From: CAYMAX01 sp964388595
GTDB taxonomy: Bacteria > Bacteroidota > Bacteroidia > Bacteroidales > UBA932
Length of the DNA: 13,213 bases
Direction: 5' to 3'
Assembly (NCBI GenBank): GCA_964388595.1
Contig: CAYMAX010000037.1
Location: forward strand, 1 to 13,213
Positions 1-6,731 of this stretch are shown one piece after another; position 1 is the stretch's first letter; every line of letters starts with the position of its first letter. A program made the position numbers and the translations under genes. The notes below the pieces were generated by a model that saw only the letters and a list, made by a program, of their open reading frames with translations, was not told the origin of the DNA and searched no databases.

Positions 1-43
1 GTGGCGAAGGTAATAAAAAACTCAATAATAAAACAAACTATTG

Positions 44-51
44 TATCTTTG
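44..51 (+). promoter_or_regulatory. Bacteroides-type -7 promoter element upstream of the LysE-family gene
   Basis: The octamer TATCTTTG matches the TAnnTTTG -7 consensus of Bacteroidota sigma-ABfr promoters exactly. It lies 49 bp before the ATG at 101, so transcription would start near position 57-60 and leave a leader of about 40 nt. I see no TTG-type -33 element at the expected distance (around 20-23), so the call rests on the -7 box and its position alone. Confidence 0.5.
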
Positions 52-67
52 CCGATTATAGCTACTG

Positions 68-95
68 CAATATCAATATTACTACAATTACTACA
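68..95 (+). repeat. Two adjoining short tandem duplications in the leader
   Basis: CAATAT occurs twice in tandem at 68-73 and 74-79. ATTACTACA occurs twice in tandem at 78-86 and 87-95, both copies perfect. The two repeats overlap by 2 bp and fill the presumed 5' untranslated leader of the exporter gene, ending 5 nt before its ATG. Whether they have a function or are slippage products cannot be told from one sequence. Confidence 0.6.
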
Positions 96-100
96 AGAAC

Positions 101-736
101 ATGTTCATTAACTTTCTCAAAGGATTCTTAGTAGGTATGGCGGCCTCAATACCGCTCGGTCCCATCGGTGTATTGTGCATCCAGAGGACACTTAGCAAGG
201 GAAGAAGTTCCGGTTTGTTTACCGGGATGGGTGCTGCAGTATCCGATACTTTTTTTGCAGCAATAGCTCTTCTGAGTCTCTCTTTCGTAAGCGATTTCAT
301 AGAGCAATACCGCAATTGGGTGATGATAATCGGTGGTCTTATTGTAGCACTGTTCGGACTTAAACTCTTCCTCACCAATCCTGTCACTCAAGTTAAACGT
401 CTCAAGTCGGGGAGCAAACGCTATTGGGAAGATTTCTTCTCCTCGATGCTTATGACCATCTCCAACCCAGGCGCACTTATTTTGATGCTCGGACTTTTTG
501 CATTTGCAGGAATTGATGTCAGTGAAGATGCTCCCAAATTCGTTATCACCATCACTTTATGGGGTGTTTTTATTGGTGCTGCGCTCTGGTGGTTTATCCT
601 TTCTGCCTCCATCAACCACTTTAGAAGCAGGTTCAGACTTCGTCAGTTACTGATGATTAACAGAATCTCGGGCATCATTATTTTAGTACTGGGACTTATC
701 TCTACTCTCGAGGGAGCCATAAGTTTTATTCATTAA
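101..736 (+). CDS. LysE/RhtB-family amino-acid exporter-like membrane protein
   Basis: This 211-residue inner membrane protein has the LysE/RhtB layout: a first membrane helix (about 4-27) containing GMAASIPLGPIGV, then a conserved loop (RTLSKGRSSGL, 29-39), then a second helix starting TGMGAAVSDTFFA (41-53). Further helices lie near 74-92, 113-136, 150-172 and 185-209, giving six in all. SNPGAL at 121-126 fits the asparagine-proline pair usual at the fourth helix of the family. Length is normal for the family. Members export amino acids or other small metabolites by proton exchange; the substrate here is unknown. The ATG at 101 is used because the family motif starts right after it. It has its own promoter element upstream and is separated by 59 bp and another promoter from the polysaccharide operon, so it is probably a bystander. 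Confidence 0.88.
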   Translation: MFINFLKGFLVGMAASIPLGPIGVLCIQRTLSKGRSSGLFTGMGAAVSDTFFAAIALLSLSFVSDFIEQYRNWVMIIGGLIVALFGLKLFLTNPVTQVKRLKSGSKRYWEDFFSSMLMTISNPGALILMLGLFAFAGIDVSEDAPKFVITITLWGVFIGAALWWFILSASINHFRSRFRLRQLLMINRISGIIILVLGLISTLEGAISFIH

Positions 737-738
737 AA

Positions 739-770
739 ATTGTTTATAAACCTAAAAAATACTACTTTTA
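739..770 (+). promoter_or_regulatory. Promoter of the polysaccharide operon (-33 / -7 Bacteroides type)
   Basis: ATTG at 739-742 is followed after 20 bp by TACTTTTA at 763-770. This matches the Bacteroidota arrangement TTTG / 19-21 bp / TAnnTTTG, with one mismatch in each box. Transcription would begin near 777, leaving about 20 nt before the ATG at 796. It is the only substantial non-coding gap after position 101, so the genes from 796 to the right edge most likely depend on it or on read-through from the exporter gene. A weak AT-only inverted repeat (TTTTAA-GAAT-TTAAAA, 766-781) overlaps the -7 box and start region. Confidence 0.5.
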
Positions 771-795
771 AGAATTTAAAATTAATCCATAAAAG

Positions 796-1179
796 ATGGA
801 AGGGGAAAAAGTTAAAAAAAACATCTTAATCATTGATGATAAGCCCACTATCGCTAAGATAGTCTCAGTATATTTATCAGAAGATTTCAATTTTATTTAT
901 TTCGATAGTCCCATTAAAGCCATTTCCTGGCTCCATGAAGGGAATATGCCGGACCTCATAATCACAGATTTGAGAATGCCTGAGATGAATGGGTCTGACC
1001 TGGTAAAATACATCAAAAACAACGAACTTTTTAAAGACATTTCCATCATCGTGCTGTCAAGTGAAGACAGCACTTCAGAGAGGATTCGTTTGCTTTCCAG
1101 CGGAGCGGATGATTATATTGTAAAGCCCTTCAATCCTTTGGAACTCAAAATAAGAGTTAATAAGATTCTAAACGCGTGA
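796..1179 (+). CDS. Stand-alone response regulator receiver protein
   Basis: This 127-residue protein is a single receiver (REC) domain with no output domain. The phosphorylation site is complete: acidic pair D14-D15 in IIDDKP, phospho-acceptor D58 in ITDLRMPEMNG, hydroxyl residue S88 (VLSS), and K110 in VKPF. It should therefore accept phosphate from a histidine kinase or small phosphodonor and act through protein contact rather than DNA binding. No kinase gene lies in the window. Its stop overlaps the GTG start of the next gene by 4 nt (GTGA), so the two products are made together. The next protein begins with a receiver-like domain of its own, making a heterodimer or allosteric partnership the natural inference. 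Alternatively it could be a phosphate sink or part of a phosphorelay. Confidence 0.9.
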   Translation: MEGEKVKKNILIIDDKPTIAKIVSVYLSEDFNFIYFDSPIKAISWLHEGNMPDLIITDLRMPEMNGSDLVKYIKNNELFKDISIIVLSSEDSTSERIRLLSSGADDYIVKPFNPLELKIRVNKILNA

Positions 1180-2351
1180 CGACTAAATACATATATCTTG
1201 GGGATGACACTCAGACCATCTCAAACTTCCGCAAGTTTTTGGGAGACAGTCTCTTTGTGGCCAAGCACAGAGTAGAAGTCCTGAGAGAGATATCCAACTT
1301 CGACACCAGAAAGACTCCCAATCTGGTGCCTGTTCTTCTTCTTCAAAAAAATTACCTTGTTGACATCTCAAGAGTATCTTCTATCAAAACCTTTTTCCCA
1401 AACACGTTTATCATTCTCGTTACAGAGAAATTAAGTAAGGACGAGGCTTCTCATTACCTCAAACTGGGAGTAAGCAATAGCATCTCACCTCATCCTGACG
1501 AAGATTCCATCAGAGATTGCGAAGAATTCATATCTCAGTACAATGCTGTCGTCAGCACCCCTCTTCTTTTCAAAGACAATGTAGGTATTTTCGTCCTTCC
1601 CCTTTGGAAAAGGATATTTGACATCATCATATCTTTCTTTGGATTGTTATGTTTAAGTCCGCTTCTGCTGATTACTTCGTTGGCCATCATTATCGAAGAC
1701 GGCACCCCTGTCATCTACAAATCCAAACGCGTTGGGGCCAATTTTCATATTTTCGATTTCTTGAAATTCAGGTCAATGTATAAAGATGCTGATAAGAAAA
1801 TAAAGGAGATTGCAAGCACCAATCAATACGCAGAGGAGCCTGAACTTCCCCGCAAAGACATTCTTATTCACGAAGATGTTGATCTATCCCAAATAGACAT
1901 CAACGACCCCAATGTTCTCTTCGACGACAACTATATTTTAGATGAGAAAGTGGTTCAAAACAACCACACTATCCAGCAAAAAGAAGCTTTTAAGAAGTTT
2001 ACCAATGATCCCCGTATCACCAAAGTGGGGAGAATCATCCGCAAATTAAGTATAGACGAACTCCCTCAGTTATGGAATATCCTCAAGGGAGATATGTCTG
2101 TCGTAGGCAATCGTCCTCTACCCCTATATGAAGCAGAATTGCTAACTTCCGATAAAGATATAGACAGGTTCCTTGCCCCTTCCGGTCTTACCGGTCTATG
2201 GCAGATAGAGAAGCGCGGAGGTTCGAAGAAAATGTCTCCCGAAGAGAGGAAACAGCTCGATATCAAGTATGGGAAGACATTCTGCTTCGCTCTTGATACG
2301 AAAATTATTTTTAAGACTTTTACTTCATTTATACAGAAAGAAAATGTGTAA
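1176..2351 (+). CDS. Initiating sugar transferase (membrane phosphoglycosyltransferase) with N-terminal pseudo-receiver domain
   Basis: This enzyme should transfer a sugar-1-phosphate from a UDP-sugar to undecaprenyl phosphate, the first step of glycan assembly at the inner membrane. Residues about 142-391 form the PglC/WbaP catalytic domain. They include a re-entrant helix with KRIFD (145-149) and the helix-breaking S161-P162, then KFRSM (197-201), the D294-E295 dyad in SIDELPQLW, GDMSVVGNRP (305-314) and the C-terminal QKENV. An acidic insert of about 70 residues (205-276) separates KFRSM from NDPRITKVGR. Residues 1-125 replace the four-helix region of WbaP with a receiver-like fold: GDD (9-11) remains, but the phospho-acceptor strand reads VLLLQKN (Q57 or nearby instead of Asp). 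The usual Lys-Pro is SPHP (104-107), so it is probably not phosphorylated. The start is GTG at 1176, overlapping the upstream stop. The sugar specificity cannot be read from sequence. Confidence 0.9.
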   Translation: MTTKYIYLGDDTQTISNFRKFLGDSLFVAKHRVEVLREISNFDTRKTPNLVPVLLLQKNYLVDISRVSSIKTFFPNTFIILVTEKLSKDEASHYLKLGVSNSISPHPDEDSIRDCEEFISQYNAVVSTPLLFKDNVGIFVLPLWKRIFDIIISFFGLLCLSPLLLITSLAIIIEDGTPVIYKSKRVGANFHIFDFLKFRSMYKDADKKIKEIASTNQYAEEPELPRKDILIHEDVDLSQIDINDPNVLFDDNYILDEKVVQNNHTIQQKEAFKKFTNDPRITKVGRIIRKLSIDELPQLWNILKGDMSVVGNRPLPLYEAELLTSDKDIDRFLAPSGLTGLWQIEKRGGSKKMSPEERKQLDIKYGKTFCFALDTKIIFKTFTSFIQKENV

Positions 2352-2352
2352 G

Positions 2353-3114
2353 ATGAAATATATAATACTCTCTGTGTGCCTATTTTTGGGTATTGGCACT
2401 TCTGTCAAGGCTCAGGAGATTATTCTTCCGCAGTCTTTTACTGTCGAATCGTACGACGATATGAGACAGAAGTTGTTGCTTACCGAGATTCCTCCATTGG
2501 ACACCCTTTTTATGGGAGCCAGGCTCAACAATGCTTTGATACTTATGTCTGAAATGGAAGTGGAAGTGGCCCTGCGCGAGATGAAGACAGAGCAGCACAA
2601 CTGGTGGAGTTATTTTCGTCTTTTCGGCAACTACCAATATGGTATTATGGCAAGCCTTATAGACATCACTCAGGGAGGTGTTCCGATTAATCCACAATAC
2701 TCACAACAGGCTCAAAGTTGGTGGAATGTGGGCGTCGGCATCAATATCCCTTTAAGTGAATTCGTGGATAGGTCCAACCGCATCAAAAAGGAGAAAGCGA
2801 GAGTCAGATTGGCCCAATACAATGTTGACAGCAAGTTCGTCGATATCAAAAAACAGATTGCGCAAGCATATTCTGAGGCGATACTCTCTCTGACACTTTC
2901 CAGAGCACTGTATGACAGATATGTCTTTTGCAGATATACCTATCAGGTGACTGAAGCAGATTTTCAGGCAGGAAGGGCTACAGCCATCGAGCTCTCTGAT
3001 ATTAAAGCTAAGGAGATTGATGCATATATTCAGCTTCAGAAACAGCTTTCGAGTCTGATTCAGTACGCAAGTATATTGGAAACTCTCTCTTCGATTCCCA
3101 TCATTAATTATTAG
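2353..3114 (+). CDS. Short, single-repeat TolC-like outer membrane protein
   Basis: A 253-residue exported protein. A signal peptide is clear (residues 1-20, cleavage after SVKA). The mature part reads like one repeat of the TolC/outer-membrane-efflux family. A helix lies at about 40-80, a strand (YFRLFGNYQYG, 87-97), a loop DITQGG (104-109), and a second strand WWNVGVGINIPL (123-134). Two long helices follow, at about 138-190 and 195-245. TolC proteins normally carry two such repeats in 420-490 residues; here there is one, and the reading frame ends cleanly, so this does not look truncated. Place in the operon, between the initiating enzyme and the Wzc-like protein, suggests a role in polysaccharide export; no Wza homologue is present. 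An ATG at 2344, overlapping the upstream stop, is an alternative start adding three residues; 2353 places the lysine directly at the head of the signal peptide. Confidence 0.75.
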   Translation: MKYIILSVCLFLGIGTSVKAQEIILPQSFTVESYDDMRQKLLLTEIPPLDTLFMGARLNNALILMSEMEVEVALREMKTEQHNWWSYFRLFGNYQYGIMASLIDITQGGVPINPQYSQQAQSWWNVGVGINIPLSEFVDRSNRIKKEKARVRLAQYNVDSKFVDIKKQIAQAYSEAILSLTLSRALYDRYVFCRYTYQVTEADFQAGRATAIELSDIKAKEIDAYIQLQKQLSSLIQYASILETLSSIPIINY

Positions 3115-3117
3115 AAA

Positions 3118-5292
3118 ATGGATCTCGTTAAGATAATATTTAAATTCCTATACAGGAAAAAATGGTGGTTGATCATTCTTCCCTCATTGGCTATTATTTT
3201 GTCAATAATACTCACCAGGGGGATGAAACGGGAATATTCTTCCAACACTGTTTTATATACAGGTGTCATCTCAGGTTATAATATTGAATCCATCGCCTCT
3301 CCTATCAATATAGCTCAGTCAGACAGTCAGATAGATAATTTCTTAAATATTATCCGTTCCTATACTACACTTAAGAATGTCTCCATGAGACTCTATTCTC
3401 AACACATGGTGCACGGAGATACCCTTTTTGATACCCCTTACATCACTGCCTCTCACTTCAGACCTGTATACGGTATTACCCCACCCGATGTTAAGGCACT
3501 CATTGACCGCAGTTCCGAAGAGAGAACGTTTGAAAATATCGCTCTCTACAATAAAAACGAGCACGACAATTTCATCTATGGCATTTTCATGTGGGACTAT
3601 AGTTACTATGGCAAGAAAACTCTTGAAGGGATGCAGGTCACTCGAGTGGGCAATAGTGATATGATAAATATCCGCTATACCAGTGATGACCCCAATGTGG
3701 TATATCATACACTCCTTCTTCTCAACGAAGAGTTTATGTACCAATACCGCATCCTCAGAGATCAGGAAGCAGACAGAGCCATTGCCTATTATGAAGCTGA
3801 GCTTAGAAGAATAGACAGCCTGCTGAAAGTGGCAGAGGATGAACAGAAGCGTTATTTCATTCAGAAGAAAATCATCAATTACGAGGAGCAGACCAAACAG
3901 ATGGCCGCTATTCAGAGCAATTACAAACTTTCTCTTCAAGATGCTCTGATTTCTTACAACAACTCAAAGATAATAATCGATGACTTAGAGAAGAGATTCG
4001 GAAAGAATTTCGAGCCTATCAAAAACAATGTCGATTTCATTAATAAAATCAATCAGGTATCTGACCTTTCCAATCAGATAGCCATCTCATCCATATTTCA
4101 GAATCCGGAATCCCTTGATACCATCCAGGGAGTTCCCACCTCTTCTACGAATTATGCACTTCAACGTGAATTAAAGAAGACTGAGAACGCGCTCAAGAAG
4201 GATGTCGATGACTATTTCTCTTTCACCGGCACCGGTGAGATTCTTATTTCCAAAGATATCGCTTATGAATGGCTTCAAGCTCTCATAGCTCATGAAAAAG
4301 CCAAAAAAGATTTGGAAGTTCTCAAAAGCATTGAGAAAGACATCAATCAGATGTTTGATGATTACTCTCCAGTCGGCATTTACCTCAAGCAACAGGACCG
4401 TCTCGTAGGTTTTCTCGAAAAAGAATATTTTGCCATCCTTGATAACCTCAATCAGGCAAGGCTTAGGAAGAGAAATACTGAGATGAGCACTTCCAATCTG
4501 AAAGTCATCACCCCTCCGCAACTTCCACTTTCTGCCGAGCCGACCAAGAGAGTCTATTTTGTCATCGGAGCTGGTTTTGGAGTCTTTATTTTCCTATTGT
4601 GCATCCTCATACTTATAGAGTTGCTTGGCACCACTTTGAGAGATAAGGATAGGACGGAACGACTGACCAAAGGAATTGTTTTTGCCGCTATGCCTACCCC
4701 TTATGACAGAATCAATAAGAAATACTACGATGACTATATTCGTGCAGCCATCAGGCATTTGAGCAATGCCATCCTCAATAAAGTCAAGTATCAGGAACAA
4801 AACATCGTCAATATCATTTCTATCTCCCCCAATGTTGGTAAGACGACTATGATTAACCAATTGTCTGCTTACTGGAACAGTATTGGACGCAAGCATAGAA
4901 TCATCAATTGGAAAGAAGCTCTCGACAAGATAGACAGAGATGTGATGTACCCTATCAACTACAACGACCTTCTATCTTTTGGAATTGATAAAATCCTTGT
5001 CATCGAACACAGAGATCTCTCATCAGACATCATTCAGAAAGAGGTATTGCAGAACGCCATCCTCAACATTCTTGTCCTCGATGCTACCTCATCCTGGAAA
5101 GAGACTCAACAGAACAATTACCTCACTCTTCTGGGACTATTGGGGTCTAAGTCCAACACATTGTTCATTTGCCTCTCCAATGCCAAAAAATCTGTCGTTG
5201 AAGATTTCACTGAACAACTTCCTCCCTATAATCTTTTTTCCAATTTATCTTACGATACTTTCAATTTAGGCAAATCTTCTACTAAGAAATGA
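3118..5292 (+). CDS. Wzc/Wzz-like polysaccharide co-polymerase with degenerate BY-kinase domain
   Basis: This 724-residue inner membrane protein should control chain length and export of the polymer. A first membrane helix (about 16-33) and a second (about 479-501) bracket a periplasmic part of about 445 residues rich in coiled coil (roughly 215-330 and 390-460). The proline-rich PPQLPLSAEP (466-475) before the second helix is typical of Wzz proteins. The cytoplasmic part (502-724) resembles a BY-kinase: an EAFR-like helix (DDYIRAAIRHL, 538-548) and a Walker A SISPNVGKTT (568-577, K575). The Walker A' acidic motif is missing (HRIINWKEA, 593-601). Walker B reads KILVIEHRD (625-633), with Glu and no PP, and only two tyrosines (704, 712) stand near the C-terminus instead of a cluster. 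It may bind nucleotide without autophosphorylating. It follows the TolC-like gene by 3 nt and overlaps the polymerase gene by 4. Confidence 0.85.
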   Translation: MDLVKIIFKFLYRKKWWLIILPSLAIILSIILTRGMKREYSSNTVLYTGVISGYNIESIASPINIAQSDSQIDNFLNIIRSYTTLKNVSMRLYSQHMVHGDTLFDTPYITASHFRPVYGITPPDVKALIDRSSEERTFENIALYNKNEHDNFIYGIFMWDYSYYGKKTLEGMQVTRVGNSDMINIRYTSDDPNVVYHTLLLLNEEFMYQYRILRDQEADRAIAYYEAELRRIDSLLKVAEDEQKRYFIQKKIINYEEQTKQMAAIQSNYKLSLQDALISYNNSKIIIDDLEKRFGKNFEPIKNNVDFINKINQVSDLSNQIAISSIFQNPESLDTIQGVPTSSTNYALQRELKKTENALKKDVDDYFSFTGTGEILISKDIAYEWLQALIAHEKAKKDLEVLKSIEKDINQMFDDYSPVGIYLKQQDRLVGFLEKEYFAILDNLNQARLRKRNTEMSTSNLKVITPPQLPLSAEPTKRVYFVIGAGFGVFIFLLCILILIELLGTTLRDKDRTERLTKGIVFAAMPTPYDRINKKYYDDYIRAAIRHLSNAILNKVKYQEQNIVNIISISPNVGKTTMINQLSAYWNSIGRKHRIINWKEALDKIDRDVMYPINYNDLLSFGIDKILVIEHRDLSSDIIQKEVLQNAILNILVLDATSSWKETQQNNYLTLLGLLGSKSNTLFICLSNAKKSVVEDFTEQLPPYNLFSNLSYDTFNLGKSSTKK

Positions 5293-6731
5293 CAATGAAG
5301 AGAAATAACTTAATACTCATTATTTCTCTCATCCTGGTTTCAATAGTGATTACTTGGTGCATTTCGTCCTTTTCCAATTTGCCAGTTATGTTGGCCGGGT
5401 CGGTCTTGGCTCTTATTCCATTCGCTATCTTGGTTTTTATCGCCTTCGTTTACAACCCCTTCATAGGATTGCTTTTTATGCTGATAGTCAGTTACTTCAT
5501 ATCAGGGGCAGTCCGTATCTATCCCGGCATAAAAACAGGTATTATATATGACTCGTTCATTCTAATGGCATTCCTTGCCTCCATCATTGCATCTTTCAGA
5601 GGTAAGGTAGAGTGGAAAAACGGATTCACTTTTGGGTTTTTTCTCGCGTCAATATGGACTCTCTACACAATATTTGAGATATTCAATCCCGAAGCTGTTT
5701 CCAACTATGCATGGTATAGTTCCATAAGAGGAATCTCATTTTATTTTTTAGTTACTATCTTTCTGTCATCTATACTGCTCAAGGATTACAAGAGTGTGCA
5801 AGCCGTACTATTGACGTGGGGGATACTTACATTGATAGGGGTCTCCAAAGCACTCATTCAAAAATATGTGGGATTTGACTATTTTGAGACTCGTTGGCTG
5901 TACAGAGATGGTGGATATACCACCCATATCCTTGCGACAGGTATCAGATACTTCTCTTTCTTCTCCGATGCCGCCTCATTTGGAGGCACCATGGGGCAAT
6001 CAATGATTGTCTATGCAGGACTTTCCTTCTTTGAAAAGAATCCGAAGAGAAGAATTTTCTATATCATCGTGGCCGTGGGAGGTGCAATAGGGCTCTATTT
6101 ATCAGGGACAAGAGCTGCTATGGCTATCCCTGTGGTAGGCGCTGCCCTCTTCATCCTTTTGTCAAAAAGATTTAAGACCATCCTTATCTTCACTATAGTG
6201 CTTGCGGGTAGCGTAGTCTTTTTCAGGTACACCACCATAGGGCAAAGCTCTGCCGGCATCCGCAGGATCAGGTCTGCATTTTTCCCCTCTGAAGATAACT
6301 CTTTCCTCGTCAGGGTTGAAAACCAGAAAAAGCTAAGAGCATATCTCAGTTCCAGACCTTTTGGCGCCGGTATTGGACACGGAGGAGTAAAAGCCAAAAA
6401 AAATATTCCCGGCTCATATCTTTCGGAGATTCCCACCGACTCTTTCTTTGTGGTCATTTGGGTGGAGACAGGTATTGTCGGCCTGATACTTTACGTTACG
6501 ATTTGGCTACTCATTATGGCATATTGCAGCTACTTGATATTGTTTAAAATCAAGAATAGCTATCTGTCCGGGATGGCCTCTGCCCTTCTTGCCGGTGTGT
6601 TCGGCATTTTAGTCGCTTCCTATGCAAATGAGATATTGGGGTCATTACCCTCCAGTATGATTATTTTTATGTCCCTTTCAATAATTATGGCTTGTCCGCG
6701 CTATGAAAAAGAACTCTCCACCATCAGTTAG
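5289..6731 (+). CDS. Wzy-like polysaccharide polymerase / O-antigen ligase-family membrane protein
   Basis: A 480-residue polytopic inner membrane protein with roughly a dozen hydrophobic helices. The O-antigen ligase/polymerase signature is present: LYLSGTRAAMAIPVVGA (269-285), followed by a periplasmic-type loop with RVENQKKL (342-349), RPFGAGIGHGG (356-366) and SEIPTDSFFVVIWVETG (379-395), then more helices. This family covers both Wzy polymerases, which join undecaprenyl-linked repeat units, and WaaL-type ligases, which move the polymer to a carrier. Sequence alone does not separate them. The presence of Wzx and Wzc/Wzz-like genes in the same operon and the lack of another candidate favour polymerase. 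The ATG at 5289 overlaps the upstream stop as ATGA; a second ATG at 5295 gives the same protein less two residues. Confidence 0.82.
   Translation: MTMKRNNLILIISLILVSIVITWCISSFSNLPVMLAGSVLALIPFAILVFIAFVYNPFIGLLFMLIVSYFISGAVRIYPGIKTGIIYDSFILMAFLASIIASFRGKVEWKNGFTFGFFLASIWTLYTIFEIFNPEAVSNYAWYSSIRGISFYFLVTIFLSSILLKDYKSVQAVLLTWGILTLIGVSKALIQKYVGFDYFETRWLYRDGGYTTHILATGIRYFSFFSDAASFGGTMGQSMIVYAGLSFFEKNPKRRIFYIIVAVGGAIGLYLSGTRAAMAIPVVGAALFILLSKRFKTILIFTIVLAGSVVFFRYTTIGQSSAGIRRIRSAFFPSEDNSFLVRVENQKKLRAYLSSRPFGAGIGHGGVKAKKNIPGSYLSEIPTDSFFVVIWVETGIVGLILYVTIWLLIMAYCSYLILFKIKNSYLSGMASALLAGVFGILVASYANEILGSLPSSMIIFMSLSIIMACPRYEKELSTIS

Noticed and set aside
1..131. Two reading frames open from the left edge (ending at 111 and about 131) that might be the tail of an upstream gene.
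   Set aside because: Neither translation shows a recognisable motif, both run through the promoter box and tandem repeats, and the short length makes open frames likely by chance.
737..795. Possible terminator after the exporter gene.
   Set aside because: The inverted repeats here (TTTATAAA, and TTTTAA with TTAAAA) are AT-only, with no GC stem followed by a T-run, so intrinsic termination is not supported.
2269..2352. Upstream extension of the TolC-like gene to an ATG at 2269.
   Set aside because: It would overlap the sugar transferase by 83 nt and put about 25 residues in front of a clean signal peptide that begins at 2353 (or 2344).
3343..3939. Long 198-codon open frame on the minus strand.
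   Set aside because: It lies wholly inside the Wzc-like gene, which has clear family motifs, and its translation shows no domain signature; it is a shadow frame.
4222..4237. GC-rich palindrome CACCGGTG next to a CACCGG copy.
   Set aside because: It is inside the Wzc-like gene, encodes Thr-Gly repeats in frame, and has no partner elsewhere in the window that I could find.
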